NCBI RefSeq assembly: GCF_003010935.1
Contig: NZ_PGGN01000004.1
Span: 62,001 to 126,000 of the forward strand
DNA: 64,000 nucleotides
Direction of reading: 5' to 3'
Source: Phyllobacterium endophyticum
Lineage (GTDB): Bacteria > Pseudomonadota > Alphaproteobacteria > Rhizobiales > Rhizobiaceae
In this document: positions 1 to 9,094 of the stretch, in pieces
Layout: each line of letters starts with the position of its first letter
How positions within the stretch are numbered: position 1 is the stretch's first letter
Made by a program: the position numbers and the translations under genes
Notes under the pieces: model-generated
Told to the model about the DNA's origin: nothing
Database searches by the model: none
What the model saw: only the letters and a program-made list of their open reading frames with translations

Positions 1-923
1 CCTGGGGCTCTGAGCAGCAGAAGCACATCGGTGATCGTGTGGATCAGCATGACCCCGAGGAAGATGCCGATGATCGAGCCGCGGCCGCCACGCAGCGAAA
101 GCCCGCCAATGACGCAGGCGGCAATCGCCTGAAGCTCCAGCCCGGCACCCTGCCCCGGCTGAACGCTTCCGACACGCGCCGTGGCGATGATGCCGGCAAC
201 CGCCGCCATACCGCCGGCAATGGCAAAGGCCACCAGCTTGACCCGGTCAGTGTTGATGCCGATCGCCGTTGCCGCGGCAGGATTGCCACCGGTGGCGAAC
301 ACATGGTTGCCGAATTTGTGACGGTGCAGCAGCAAATAGAAACCGGCAACGAACAGCATGATCCAGATGAAGGCGGCATTGATGCCGAGGAGTGTCCCGG
401 CAAACAGGCTCGAAAAGGCAGGTTCCGGATCGAACCGTACCTGGACGGCGCCGTTATAAAGCAGCACGGCGCCGCGCCAGAACAAGAGGCCACCGAGCGT
501 GACGATAAAGGATGGCAGGCCGAAGCGCAGCGTGATCGTGCCGTTGAGGAGACCAATCATCACTCCCAGCAGAATGCCGAGCGGTGCCGCGATGAAAGCA
601 CTCATGCCACCATCGACGAGGCTCGCCATCAGGACCGCCGTCAAGGTGTAGACGGAGCCGATAGAGAGATCGAACTCACCGGCAATCATCAAGATGCCAG
701 CGCCCAGCGCCAGGCATCCCAGTACCGGTATGGCCTTCATGAGGATCGTCAGATTCTGCGGTGACAGGTAACGGAAGTCGTCGGGATAGGCGAGCGCTCC
801 GGCGATGCAGACGATTTGGAGGGCCGCGAAAACCAGGAGAATCGCTCCGGCCGGCATGGTCATGATCTGCTTCAGCAGCGATTGCTTTTTCGTGCGCGAT
901 TTCGGCACGGCACTGTCGGTCAT
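1..923 (-). CDS. Sugar ABC transporter permease (RbsC type), partial at 3' end
   Basis: Inner-membrane permease of a ribose-type sugar ABC importer. Translation from ATG at 923 gives a soluble start (MTDSAVPKSRTKKQ) and then many hydrophobic helices. The stretch GEFDLSIGSVYTL and the later AACVIGGLSLRGGRGSIIG are typical of the BPD_transp_2 family. The C-terminus runs off the left edge, leaving about 307 residues. An in-frame GTG at 935 is an alternative start. It lies 81 bp downstream of the binding-protein gene in the same direction, so the two are probably co-transcribed. No ATPase gene is visible; it may lie beyond the edge. The family is clear, the substrate is not. Confidence 0.88.
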   Translation of the reverse strand, partial: MTDSAVPKSRTKKQSLLKQIMTMPAGAILLVFAALQIVCIAGALAYPDDFRYLSPQNLTILMKAIPVLGCLALGAGILMIAGEFDLSIGSVYTLTAVLMASLVDGGMSAFIAAPLGILLGVMIGLLNGTITLRFGLPSFIVTLGGLLFWRGAVLLYNGAVQVRFDPEPAFSSLFAGTLLGINAAFIWIMLFVAGFYLLLHRHKFGNHVFATGGNPAAATAIGINTDRVKLVAFAIAGGMAAVAGIIATARVGSVQPGQGAGLELQAIAACVIGGLSLRGGRGSIIGIFLGVMLIHTITDVLLLLRAP

Positions 924-1004
924 GGCGTGGGTCACTGTCGTTACTCTGTTCCAGGAATAGGTGAGCCTTCCGGCCGTTGCCGGAAGGTCTTCACGCGCTG
1001 CGCT

Positions 1005-1955
1005 CTATCGGTAGCTGCCGATCAGCGGCTTGACTGAACTGATGCGCGACTTATCGAGAAAGGCGCCCTGGCCCGTATCGACGTCGGTCGGGGTCAGACC
1101 GTATTTCTTTGCCAGAGCGATCTGGGCAATCGGATAATAACCCTGCAGGTAAGGTTGCTGATCCATCGTCGCGAACATGGCGCCGGATTCCACGGCATTA
1201 ACGATTTCGACGGCGAGATCGAAGCCGCCGAAGGGAATGTTGACGCCGGCATCCTTGATGGCGCCTGCTCCGACCGTCGAAGTGACAGACCCGGTGCCGA
1301 ACAGTGCCTTGACTGTCGGGTTCGCGATCAGGAACTGGGCGATGATGTTCTGTGCTTCGGCCGGATCAAGCCCGGAGCGCACCGTTTCCACCTTGATGCC
1401 CTTTTCCTTCATCGCCTTTTCGATGCCGCCGCCACGCGCAACCGCGAAGCTGGCTTCGGGAATCTCGCGCGGGTTGAAGACCACGTCGCCTTCCTTCAGG
1501 CCGAACTGCTCGATCATCCGATTGCCGAGCTCGACCCCGGAGGCAAACTCGTTCATGCCGACATAGGCCTGGCGGCAATTGCCCTTGGCGCCCTCCAGAT
1601 CGTCATTGTTGAAACCGATGACGATGATGCCCGCCTTGACAGCGGCGCAGATGCTTGCATCGAACGCATCCGAACTGGAGATTGCAACGGCAATGCCGTC
1701 GACGCCGCTGACCGTGGCGCTCTCGATCAGGTCGTTTTGGCGGACCGGGTCGTTGTTGGCATATTGCACGTCGAGATCGACGCCAAACTGCGCCGCGGCA
1801 TCTTGTGCGCCTTTGACGACGGGGTTAAAGAACTGGACACTTGGATCAAGGTATATGATCATCGTCGCCTTGACATCGGCCGCTACGGCTGTCGATGTGA
1901 AGGCCAAAGCTGCGCACGCCGCAAGCATTGCGGTTTTCAATCTGGTCAATTTCAT
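1005..1955 (-). CDS. Periplasmic sugar-binding protein of an ABC transporter (RbsB-like)
   Basis: Periplasmic substrate-binding protein, 316 residues, normal for the RbsB/peripla_BP_4 family. Residues 1-25 are a signal peptide (KLTRLKTAMLAACAALAF, cleavage near AVAA). The mature part begins with the usual two-domain sugar-binder pattern, including VKGAQDAAAQFGVDLDVQ, VDGIAVAISSSDAF and VIGFNNDD, the expected order for binding-cleft loops. A strong ribosome-binding site (GGGAGGATACGC) precedes ATG at 1955. It lies between the aldehyde dehydrogenase and the permease, all on the minus strand. The sugar cannot be told from the sequence; the linked dehydrogenase suggests a substrate that yields an aldehyde. 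Confidence 0.9.
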   Translation of the reverse strand: MKLTRLKTAMLAACAALAFTSTAVAADVKATMIIYLDPSVQFFNPVVKGAQDAAAQFGVDLDVQYANNDPVRQNDLIESATVSGVDGIAVAISSSDAFDASICAAVKAGIIVIGFNNDDLEGAKGNCRQAYVGMNEFASGVELGNRMIEQFGLKEGDVVFNPREIPEASFAVARGGGIEKAMKEKGIKVETVRSGLDPAEAQNIIAQFLIANPTVKALFGTGSVTSTVGAGAIKDAGVNIPFGGFDLAVEIVNAVESGAMFATMDQQPYLQGYYPIAQIALAKKYGLTPTDVDTGQGAFLDKSRISSVKPLIGSYR

Positions 1956-2083
1956 TTTGCGTATCCTCCCTTTGGATGTGCAATCGGGTCGAAAGACCCA
2001 TGTCTCGGCTGGCGGGCTCCGACCAAAGATCGCGCCAGCCGAGATTTTCCTCCTCTACCCCAGTTTCCGAGTGAGCTACCCCA

Positions 2084-3601
2084 CTAGAACCAGGGATCCG
2101 GCCGTCCCAAGGTCACGTGAATGCCCTTGAACTGAGAATACTCATCAAAACCGTAACGTCCGAGCTCGCGCCCTAGGCCACTTTTCTTGTAGCCGCCGAT
2201 AGGCAACTCGGGCGCGCCGTCAATGACGCTGTTGATCCAGCAGCGTCCCGCGCGGATGCGCCGGATGCTCTGAAGCGCATTTTCGAGATTGGTGGACCAG
2301 ACGCTGGCCGACAGGCCGTACTCCGATGCATTGGCCAGGGCGACCGCCTCATCGGCGGTCTTGAAGGTCAGCGTCGAGAGCACCGGTCCGAAGATTTCTT
2401 CGCGGGCGATCGACATGTCGGCGGTGACACCCGTAAAAACGGTTGGGGCATAGTAGAGTCCAACCCCCTGCCCGATCCTTGCGCCGCCGAGCAGGAGTTC
2501 AGCGCCCTCGGCCTGTCCTGCCTCGACATAGGAATGCACCTTGGCGGCATGCGCCTCCGAGATCATAGCGCCGATTTTCGTTCGCTCGTTCAGGGGATCG
2601 CCGAAAGTGACCTTGCGGGAAATATCGAGTAGACGGTCGAGGAGCGCATCGCGGATACCCTCCTGCACCAGCAGCCGGCTTCCGGAAATGCAACACTGGC
2701 CGGCATTGTGGTACACGCCGTAGGCAATGCCGTCCGCCGCCGCTTCCAGGTCGGCATCGGCAAAAACGATCTGCGGCCCCTTGCCGCCCAGTTCAAGGCC
2801 GACGCGCTTGACGCTTCGGGCAGCGATCTCGCCAAGTTTCGTGCCGACCCTCACCGAACCCGTGAAGGCGATCATGTCGGTACCGGGATCTTCCGCCAGG
2901 ACCTGGCCGGCCGGATCGCCGTAGCCAGTGACGACGTTGAAGACGCCGTCGGGAATGCCAGCCTCGCGCGCCAGTTCCGCCATGCGGATCGAGGTGCCGG
3001 AGGTGAATTCGGACGGCTTCAGCACGACCGTGCAGCCGCCGCCGATCGCCCATGGCACCCGCTCGGAGGCTATGATGAAGGGAAAGTTCCAGGGCGTGAT
3101 GATGCCGACGACGCCGACGGGCTCCCTGAGCACGAGACCGAGACGGTTGTCGCCGATATTATTATGCGTCTGGCCTTCCAGCGCCCGCGCCTGACCGGCC
3201 GCATAGGACCAGAGATCCGCGCAGAAAGTGATTTCGCCGCGTGCCTGGGCAATCGGCTTTCCAACCTCCAGGCTTTCGATCAGGGCGATCTCTTCCACAT
3301 GGGCGAGAATAAGCTCGGCCGTCTTGAACATCAGTCGCGAGCGTTCGGCACCCGACATGCGGGGCCATGGCCCCGTGTCGAAGGCGCGCCGCGCGGCTGC
3401 GATGGCGGCACGAACATCGCCCGCTGACGCGTCCGGCCAGGTCCCGACTACAATGCCGGCATGGCCCGGGCTTACCCGGTCTATCGTCTTGCCCGATGCT
3501 GCATCGACGGACTTGCCATCGACAAGCATTCTGTAGCGGGCTTTACTCTGCAAACGCGGATCACTGGAATCGGGGCTTATGAAATTGGACTGTATCGTCA
3601 T
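2084..3601 (-). CDS. NAD(P)-dependent aldehyde dehydrogenase
   Basis: Oxidises an aldehyde to the acid with NAD(P)+. The product is 505 residues from ATG 3601; the frame opens at 3655 but the extra residues (MALDMPRGRSRDIEPGWS) do not look like the family. Seen motifs: TPWNFPF with the oxyanion Asn near residue 172, FTGS cofactor loop near 247, general-base Glu in LELGGKGP near 270, and the catalytic Cys in NAGQCC near 304. The C-terminal GYKKSGLGRELG is also standard. It is the first gene of the putative sugar-uptake unit and is divergent from a GntR regulator. Substrate unknown. Confidence 0.92.
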   Translation of the reverse strand: MTIQSNFISPDSSDPRLQSKARYRMLVDGKSVDAASGKTIDRVSPGHAGIVVGTWPDASAGDVRAAIAAARRAFDTGPWPRMSGAERSRLMFKTAELILAHVEEIALIESLEVGKPIAQARGEITFCADLWSYAAGQARALEGQTHNNIGDNRLGLVLREPVGVVGIITPWNFPFIIASERVPWAIGGGCTVVLKPSEFTSGTSIRMAELAREAGIPDGVFNVVTGYGDPAGQVLAEDPGTDMIAFTGSVRVGTKLGEIAARSVKRVGLELGGKGPQIVFADADLEAAADGIAYGVYHNAGQCCISGSRLLVQEGIRDALLDRLLDISRKVTFGDPLNERTKIGAMISEAHAAKVHSYVEAGQAEGAELLLGGARIGQGVGLYYAPTVFTGVTADMSIAREEIFGPVLSTLTFKTADEAVALANASEYGLSASVWSTNLENALQSIRRIRAGRCWINSVIDGAPELPIGGYKKSGLGRELGRYGFDEYSQFKGIHVTLGRPDPWF

Positions 3602-3673
3602 TGACCAACCGGGTTCTATGTCCCGGCTCCTCCCTCTTGGCATATCGAGTGCCAAGCTTGTGCTTCCGTTAAG

Positions 3674-3690
3674 TTGTATGGTACTGTATG
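3674..3690 (+). promoter_or_regulatory. Direct repeats of TGTATGGT between aldehyde dehydrogenase and GntR gene
   Basis: The divergent intergenic region holds TGTATGGTAC-TGTATGGT: two copies of TGTATGGT at 10-bp spacing (about 3676-3683 and 3686-3693). A third copy, TGTATGGTACC, lies just after the GntR gene at 4433-4440. GntR regulators of the FCD subfamily commonly bind sites built on TGGT...ACCA, so this is a plausible operator for the adjacent regulator. This is inference from motif and position only. Confidence 0.35.
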
Positions 3691-3715
3691 GTGGCTCAAA
3701 ACAAATGTCAACGAG

Positions 3716-4417
3716 ATGACGGTTACGAAAAGCATGAACCTTGAGACACTGAAAATCGAAACGGGGGAAACCACCGCCGCGCAGGTGGAACGCGACTTGC
3801 GCGAGGCGATCATCCGTCTCGATCTCGCACCCGGCTCACGCCTGTCCGAACAGGAAATCGCGTCCCGCCTCGGCGTTTCCCGCCAGCCGGTCCGGGAGGC
3901 GCTGATCGCCCTTGGGAAATCCAAGCTTGTCGAGATCCGCCCCAATCGAGGAACCGTCGTGGTCCGCATCTCGGCGCGCCAGATGATGGAAGCCCGCTTC
4001 GTGCGCGAGGCGATCGAAGTTGCCGTTGCCCGCCGAGCCAGCGAAAGCTTCGACACGTGGACGAGGCGAAAGATAGACAGCATCCTCGAGCGACAGCGTA
4101 TGGCAATGACCGACCACGACCACAATGCGTTCCGGCGCGAAGATGAGCAGTTTCATATTGCGATTGCAGAAGGCGCCGGCTGTGGTCTCGCCTGGAACGC
4201 GATTTCAGACATCAAGGCGCATATGGATCGGGTTTGCAATTTGCAGCTCCGTAACCCCGCCTCCATGAAAAATCTCATCGAACAGCACCAGAAGATCGTC
4301 ACCGCCATCGACACCCGAAACCCCGATGCTGCAGCCGACGCCATGAGAGCACATCTGAACGGCATACTGACCGATCTGCCACAGATCGAATCCGATAATC
4401 GTGAGCTGTTCGAATAA
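3716..4417 (+). CDS. GntR-family transcriptional regulator (FCD subfamily)
   Basis: DNA-binding repressor or activator of about 233 residues, likely controlling the divergent aldehyde dehydrogenase and sugar-transport genes. The N-terminal winged helix is visible (ERDLREAIIRLDLAPGSRLSE, then the recognition region LGVSRQPVREALIALG), followed by RPNRGTVV and an all-helical FCD effector domain with FHIAIAEGAG and EQHQKIVTAI, whose Asp/His positions bind metal or ligand in the family. The open frame begins at TTG 3674, but that lies inside the promoter region. ATG 3716 or ATG 3734 is more likely; neither has a strong ribosome-binding site. Confidence 0.85.
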   Translation: MTVTKSMNLETLKIETGETTAAQVERDLREAIIRLDLAPGSRLSEQEIASRLGVSRQPVREALIALGKSKLVEIRPNRGTVVVRISARQMMEARFVREAIEVAVARRASESFDTWTRRKIDSILERQRMAMTDHDHNAFRREDEQFHIAIAEGAGCGLAWNAISDIKAHMDRVCNLQLRNPASMKNLIEQHQKIVTAIDTRNPDAAADAMRAHLNGILTDLPQIESDNRELFE

Positions 4418-4447
4418 CGACTTGCCGCGTTGTGTATGGTACCAGGC

Positions 4448-5344
4448 TCAGTCGCGCGATACGGACAGCCCCGCGAGAAGCGGCGCATACGCGGCGAGCC
4501 TGCCGGATACGAACTCGGTAAAGAGCCGCACGCGCTTCGTCTTGCGTGTCTCTCCTTGCGTAAGAAGCCAGAGCGTTCCGTACATATGCAGGTCGGTGCC
4601 TGGCACCCTCACCAGTAGCGGGTCGGCATCTCCGACGAAGCACGGCAGTGTCGTGATCCCAAGCCCTTGCCGTACAGCAACGATCTGCGCCCCTGCGTCC
4701 GTGGTCCTGAAAGGAACCCCTGTGGTGCGAACCTCACCCTCGCTGGCCCAATCCGGGATGCCATGTATGCTTATGACGATCCAACGGATGGGATCCGGCG
4801 CACCCGCACGCCACGCGACCAGTCGATCGCGAGACATGTAGACGCCGCCGAATATTTCCGGTCCCTTCACGCCGTGAAGATTGAGCGGCAGGGTTTTTCG
4901 GTCGTAGACGACGCGGATCGCCACATCGGCGTCTCGGTTGGTCAGATTTACCAGGTCGCCGGACGACGAGATTTCCATCTCGATGTCCGGATGCAGGCGC
5001 GTAAATTCAGCGAAGTCCGGCATAAGCAAGTGCGTCGCGAGGGTCGGAGCTAACGTCACCCGCAAAAGCCCCCGCACGCTTTGGTCGCGCCCGAAGACAC
5101 GCGTCTCCAGCCGGTTCGACGATGCATCCATCTCCTCCGCGAACTCGAGGACCTCCTCGCCCGCAGCCGTCAGGCGGTAGCCTGAGGGCAGCTTCTCGAA
5201 CATCTGCGCCCCGAGGCGTTCCTCCAGCTGGGCAATGCGCCGCAGCACGGTGGTGTGGTTCACCCCGGCGCGCTCGGCGGCGGCTCGAACCGAGCCCCCA
5301 CGCGCGACGGCGAGAAAGTAGCGAACGTCGTCCCAGTCGATCAT
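4448..5344 (-). CDS. LysR-family transcriptional regulator
   Basis: LysR-type regulator, 298 residues from ATG 5344; a longer frame to 5401 lacks family-like sequence. The N-terminal helix-turn-helix is clear (DWDDVRYFLAVARGGSVRAAAERAGVNHTTVLRRI). The C-terminal effector domain contains RVTLAPTLATHLLMPDFAEF and VRQGLGITTLPCFVGD. The DWDDVRYFLAV start resembles the short-chain-dehydrogenase-linked LysR group. It is transcribed away from the SDR gene at 5603 with a 258-bp divergent region containing candidate LysR sites, so it probably controls that gene and perhaps itself. Inducer unknown. Confidence 0.88.
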   Translation of the reverse strand: MIDWDDVRYFLAVARGGSVRAAAERAGVNHTTVLRRIAQLEERLGAQMFEKLPSGYRLTAAGEEVLEFAEEMDASSNRLETRVFGRDQSVRGLLRVTLAPTLATHLLMPDFAEFTRLHPDIEMEISSSGDLVNLTNRDADVAIRVVYDRKTLPLNLHGVKGPEIFGGVYMSRDRLVAWRAGAPDPIRWIVISIHGIPDWASEGEVRTTGVPFRTTDAGAQIVAVRQGLGITTLPCFVGDADPLLVRVPGTDLHMYGTLWLLTQGETRKTKRVRLFTEFVSGRLAAYAPLLAGLSVSRD

Positions 5345-5411
5345 GGTGCAATCCCGCACCTCCCGGTGCGCCTTCCATAGTCCCGTATCGAACACACCCA
5401 ACGGCGGTACG

Positions 5412-5438
5412 TAGGGTCATCATAGCCTATGTAGCCTA
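5412..5438. promoter_or_regulatory. Candidate LysR binding region
   Basis: In the divergent region, TAGG at 5412-5415 and CCTA at 5426-5429 form an inverted repeat with 10-bp spacing. TAGCCTA is directly repeated at 5423-5429 and 5432-5438. LysR regulators bind short, partly dyadic repeats in such divergent regions. The repeats are seen directly; their role is inferred. Confidence 0.3.
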
Positions 5439-5602
5439 AATCCGAACGACAGACACTGACCGCCGTGGCTGGCGCCAATCGTCCAGCCGGATCGATTTTG
5501 CACCACCCATGTGCGCGCTTCCGCACTCAACAACTGATACCGGCACTCCTATTTCGGGGTTCTCGGAGGCAGACGCCGTCCGACATCACGAAAGGAGAAG
5601 TC

Positions 5603-6337
5603 ATGGGAAAGCTTGAGAGTAAGATTGCCGTCATCACGGGTGGGTCGAGCGGCATGGCGCTGGCGAGCGCCAAGCGGTTCGTTGAAGAAGGCGCATATGT
5701 TTTCATCACGGGCCGGAGACAGGAGACGTTGGACGAGGCCGTCAAGCTGATCGGCCGCAACGTGACCGGCGTGCGCGGCGACGCATCCAATCTCGACGAC
5801 CTCGACCGCCTGTTCGATACTGTCAAGCGAGAAAAGGGCAGCATTGACGTTCTCTACGCGAGTGCTGGCACGGGCGAAGCGCTCCCACTGGGCCAAATTA
5901 CCGAGCAGCACTTCGATGCGACCTTCAACCTGAATACGCGCGGCACGCTGTTTACCGTGCAGAAGGCGTTGCCGCTGTTCAACGATGGCGGATCGATCTT
6001 CATGACCGGGTCGGTCGCTTCGATCAAGGGTTTTCCCGGCTACAGCGTCTATGCCGCGAGCAAGGCGGCGCTGCACGCATACGCCCGCGGGTGGCTCAAC
6101 GAGCTCAAGGGCAGGAATATACGGGTGAACGTGCTGCATCCAGGGCCGATCGCTACGCCGATGCAGGACCAGGTTCTCACCGAAGAGGCGAAGCAGATGT
6201 TCGAATCCCTGATCCCGCGGGGAAAGATGGGGCGTCCTGAGGAAATTGCGGCGGCCGCGCTGTTTCTCGCTTCAGACGATTCGAGCTTCGTGAATGGCGT
6301 CGAATTGTCTGTCGACGGCGGCTTCTCGGCCATCTGA
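5603..6337 (+). CDS. Short-chain dehydrogenase/reductase (SDR family)
   Basis: NAD(P)-dependent oxidoreductase, 244 residues, classical SDR length. ATG 5603 is fixed by the ribosome-binding site AAAGGAGAAG; the upstream open frame is not coding. The cofactor motif is TGGSSGMAL at 12-20, with Ala where the third Gly of TGxxxGxG is usual. The NNAG-type motif is YASAG, the catalytic Ser is S137 (TGSVASI), and YxxxK is Y150/K154. The C-terminus VNGVELSVDGGFSAI is typical. TGRR after the second strand suggests NADP preference. Divergent from LysR and followed by another NAD(P)-binding protein. Substrate unknown. Confidence 0.92.
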   Translation: MGKLESKIAVITGGSSGMALASAKRFVEEGAYVFITGRRQETLDEAVKLIGRNVTGVRGDASNLDDLDRLFDTVKREKGSIDVLYASAGTGEALPLGQITEQHFDATFNLNTRGTLFTVQKALPLFNDGGSIFMTGSVASIKGFPGYSVYAASKAALHAYARGWLNELKGRNIRVNVLHPGPIATPMQDQVLTEEAKQMFESLIPRGKMGRPEEIAAAALFLASDDSSFVNGVELSVDGGFSAI

Positions 6338-6544
6338 GATCGCTTCGGATAGCAGTAGGCGGCTAACCGTCCCGCCGTGCAAAAGTTGTTCACGGCAGGA
6401 CGTCTACGCGTTGATTCAAATCGATGACGCGCATCCCTTGGCGTGGCGGTCTGACGACTCGCGAAGGTCATCAGGAAACGAAACGGATAACCCAGCGCCT
6501 TTGTGGGCTGGCAATCGATATCAAAATCGGATTGGAGAAATATT

Positions 6545-7147
6545 ATGAGCTATGCGATTGTAGGTTTCGGTGCGGTAGGCCAGGCTCTCGCCCACGCCTT
6601 CGCCCGTAATAACATCGAGGTGGCCGTAGCGAGCCGCCGGCCGCCCGAGGCATTGGCACCGCAGGCTCGGGCGATTGGCACGACCGTCGTCGCCAAGTCG
6701 CTGCGCGATGCACTCGACGCCGACACAATCATCTTGGCGGTTCCGTTCGGCGAGCATCGCGAGGTTGCGAGGGCCCTGCCGAGCTGGCAAGGCAAGACGA
6801 TCATCGACGCGACGAACGCGTTTGGAGTTCTCCCTGAAGAGCTTGACGGGCTCCCGTCCTCCGCATTCGTCGCGAAGTCATTCGCCGGCGCCAAGCTTGT
6901 GAAAGGTTTCAACCACCTGGTTGCAGCCATCCTGGCTGCCGATCCGGTCGTCGAGGGCGGGCACCGGGTCGTCTTCATGTCTGGTGACGACGAGGACGCG
7001 ATCACTCCCGTGGCGAGCTTGGCCAAACAACTCGGGTTCGCACCTATCAAGCTGGGAAAGCTCGACGGGGGTGGCGCGCTGGTGCACGCACGCGGCCGCA
7101 CTTGGGGCGCACTCATCTTCAAGGACTTGTTCAAGAAGGAGCAGTAA
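6545..7147 (+). CDS. NAD(P)-binding reductase, F420_oxidored/NPD-type
   Basis: Small Rossmann-fold protein of 200 residues. It starts MSYAIVGFGAVGQALAHAF, a GxGxxG dinucleotide-binding motif, followed by VASRRPPE, suggesting NADP(H). Later parts (ILAVPFGEHREVARAL, IIDATNAFG, KLVKGFNHL) match the NADPH-dependent F420 reductase-like family (Pfam F420_oxidored); many bacterial members do not use F420. The start is set by GGAG at about 6534 before ATG 6545. It lies 207 bp after the SDR gene in the same direction and may share its LysR control. Function beyond reductase is unknown. Confidence 0.8.
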   Translation: MSYAIVGFGAVGQALAHAFARNNIEVAVASRRPPEALAPQARAIGTTVVAKSLRDALDADTIILAVPFGEHREVARALPSWQGKTIIDATNAFGVLPEELDGLPSSAFVAKSFAGAKLVKGFNHLVAAILAADPVVEGGHRVVFMSGDDEDAITPVASLAKQLGFAPIKLGKLDGGGALVHARGRTWGALIFKDLFKKEQ

Positions 7148-7193
7148 ACGATCGCTCTTCAGGTGCGGGCGCAAGGGTGCGTCGGCGAATGAT

Positions 7194-7224
7194 GCGCCGG
7201 CGTGCCCTCGATGCCGGCGCGTTT
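7194..7224. terminator. Hairpin terminator between convergent genes
   Basis: GCGCCGGC (7194-7201) and GCCGGCGC (7213-7220) form an 8-bp GC stem with an 11-nt loop, followed by GTTTC. It sits between the plus-strand reductase and the minus-strand Na/Pi cotransporter, where a shared terminator is expected. The T-tract is short. Confidence 0.45.
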
Positions 7225-7277
7225 CGGTGAAAGAACATCTCCCGTGCGAGACGTTGCGGGTTCCCGGGAGCCGGCAG

Positions 7278-9008
7278 TTATTCTGCCGGTGCAGGGATCA
7301 TGCCTTCGTCCATGGTCGGGCGCTGGTATGGCTGGTTGCGTGCCGCCGCGCGGGCAAGAACAGCCTGCCGGTTGACCGATTTACGCTCGTCATCGATACG
7401 GCGGATCAAAAGCTCGGCGCGTTCGATGGAGCCGAGAAGCGCGAGGATCGTGCCGCGTTCGGCGGCGCCTGCGTTCGGCCCCAGCGACAATGTCCGGGCA
7501 CGAAGTTCCGCGACCTCGGGAAAGCTGACATGACCCGCCGGCATGTTGGGCTCCTTGACGCCGTAGTTTGGCAGGATGTCGCGCAGCGAAGCGTCGAGCT
7601 TGTTCAGCGCAACATCGACGATCGCCTGGGCCTGCGCGGAGAATGTCTCGCGTTTGACACGCCGGGCAACCTGATGCATCGATTCCGTCAGTGCGGCGGT
7701 AAAATCAGCCTCCTCGATCAGACTTGCGACCAGGTCGAGTTGTTCATAGGGGAGATCTTCCTGCATCAGCGAGGCGGTGTAGGCTCGGATATCGCGACTG
7801 AGGATATCCGTTGCCAGATAGTGTTCTCCCGGATCCGATGGTGCCGTTTTGGCAGAACGGGCGATCTGCAGGAATATCGCGCCAGCTTGCAAATGCCGGG
7901 CGGTCTCCTGCTGCACGGCCGGGATTGCTTTTGCAAAGTCACCTGCGAGCTTGCGATCGAGGAACTTCGGCGTGGAATAATCTTCGATGTCTTCCGCATC
8001 TGTGCGGCCGACCCGTGCCAGGACGCGTTCGAAAACGCCGATGAAGGGAAAGAGCAACAGCGTGTTGAAGACATTGAAGAATGTCGAGAAAAGACCGACT
8101 GCGACAGGAACCAGCGGGAAGGTTTCCTTTCCGTCGACGAGCACCGGAATTCCCGGATCGCCGCCAAACCATTGCATGGCCCATCCCAGGACGTCGATCG
8201 ACAGGAAGAAAAGTGGGACGGTAATGCAGACACCGATGATGTTGAACGAGATATGGGCATAGGCGGCGCGTTTGGCGTTCTTCGAAAGATTGAGCGACGC
8301 GATCCAGGAGGTAATGGTCGTGCCAAGATCCGCACCGAGCGAGAAGGCGACAGCTGTCGTCCAGTCGAGTATGCCGGCGGCGCCAAGGCCCATGACGATA
8401 CCGATCGTAGCAGACGAAGAGTGAATCATCGCGGTGACGAGTGCGGCGATCAGAACGCATTTGATGAGATTGAAGTAGGAATCAGCCTGCAATGTCGACA
8501 ATACGTCCATCACTTCCGGCATGTTGCGCAGCGGGCGGAGGCCGCCTGTCATCAAGTTGAGGCCGTAGAAAATCAGCGCGAAGCCCATGCAGGCCAGAGC
8601 GATATTGCGAACCTTCTCGTTCTTGGAGAAACAATAGACCAGCGAGAAGACACCGGCGAGGATGAGGCCCAGCGGACCGAGCGGCAGGGCGATCAGGCCG
8701 TTGCCAAGCGTGGTGCCGATATTGGCGCCCATGATGACGCTGATGGCGGGCCGGAGCGCGACAACGCCGGCATTGACGAGGCCAACCACCATGACTGTCA
8801 TGGCGGTCGATGATTGGATTACCCCGGTGATCAGCGTGCCGGCGATAACGCCTTTGACCGGCGTTCCAGCCGCCTTTGCGAGAAAGGCCCGCATTTTTGT
8901 AACCGAAAGCGCCTGAATGCCATTCGACATGAACTCGAGACCGAGCATAAAGATGCCCAGCCCGCCGATGACTGGAACGAGGATGTCCTTGAAGATATCT
9001 ATGTTCAT
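7278..9008 (-). CDS. Na+/phosphate cotransporter family protein with PhoU-like tail
   Basis: Sodium-dependent phosphate transporter of the NptA/PNaS family, 576 residues. The N-terminal half is membrane-spanning and has the two family signature repeats, GVIQSSTAMTVMVVGLV near 63-80 and MIHSSSATIGIVMGLG near 195-210, plus GANIGTTLGNGL and SLGADLGTTITSW. The C-terminal third (about 350-560) is soluble and helical like PhoU. It follows a PstS-like gene by 86 bp on the same strand, and a broken polyphosphate kinase lies divergently upstream, so the group points to phosphate uptake and storage. Confidence 0.9.
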   Translation of the reverse strand: MNIDIFKDILVPVIGGLGIFMLGLEFMSNGIQALSVTKMRAFLAKAAGTPVKGVIAGTLITGVIQSSTAMTVMVVGLVNAGVVALRPAISVIMGANIGTTLGNGLIALPLGPLGLILAGVFSLVYCFSKNEKVRNIALACMGFALIFYGLNLMTGGLRPLRNMPEVMDVLSTLQADSYFNLIKCVLIAALVTAMIHSSSATIGIVMGLGAAGILDWTTAVAFSLGADLGTTITSWIASLNLSKNAKRAAYAHISFNIIGVCITVPLFFLSIDVLGWAMQWFGGDPGIPVLVDGKETFPLVPVAVGLFSTFFNVFNTLLLFPFIGVFERVLARVGRTDAEDIEDYSTPKFLDRKLAGDFAKAIPAVQQETARHLQAGAIFLQIARSAKTAPSDPGEHYLATDILSRDIRAYTASLMQEDLPYEQLDLVASLIEEADFTAALTESMHQVARRVKRETFSAQAQAIVDVALNKLDASLRDILPNYGVKEPNMPAGHVSFPEVAELRARTLSLGPNAGAAERGTILALLGSIERAELLIRRIDDERKSVNRQAVLARAAARNQPYQRPTMDEGMIPAPAE

Positions 9009-9094
9009 TCTGCTTGTTCCCCAAAAGCCGCCATTGCGGCGTCATATATATTGCCCATGCGGTGCAGCCCTCGCTGCAGGGCGCCGGCGCGTCT

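Noticed and set aside
39-764. 241-residue plus-strand frame over the sugar permease
   Set aside because: The opposite strand encodes an evident RbsC-type permease; the frame is a shadow.
2708-3427. 239-residue plus-strand frame over the aldehyde dehydrogenase
   Set aside because: It is antisense to a gene with all ALDH motifs and has shadow-like composition.
6921-8813. 630-residue plus-strand open frame over the Na/Pi cotransporter
   Set aside because: It is antisense to a clear membrane transporter, has no family-like motif and Arg/Gln-rich composition typical of GC-rich shadow frames.
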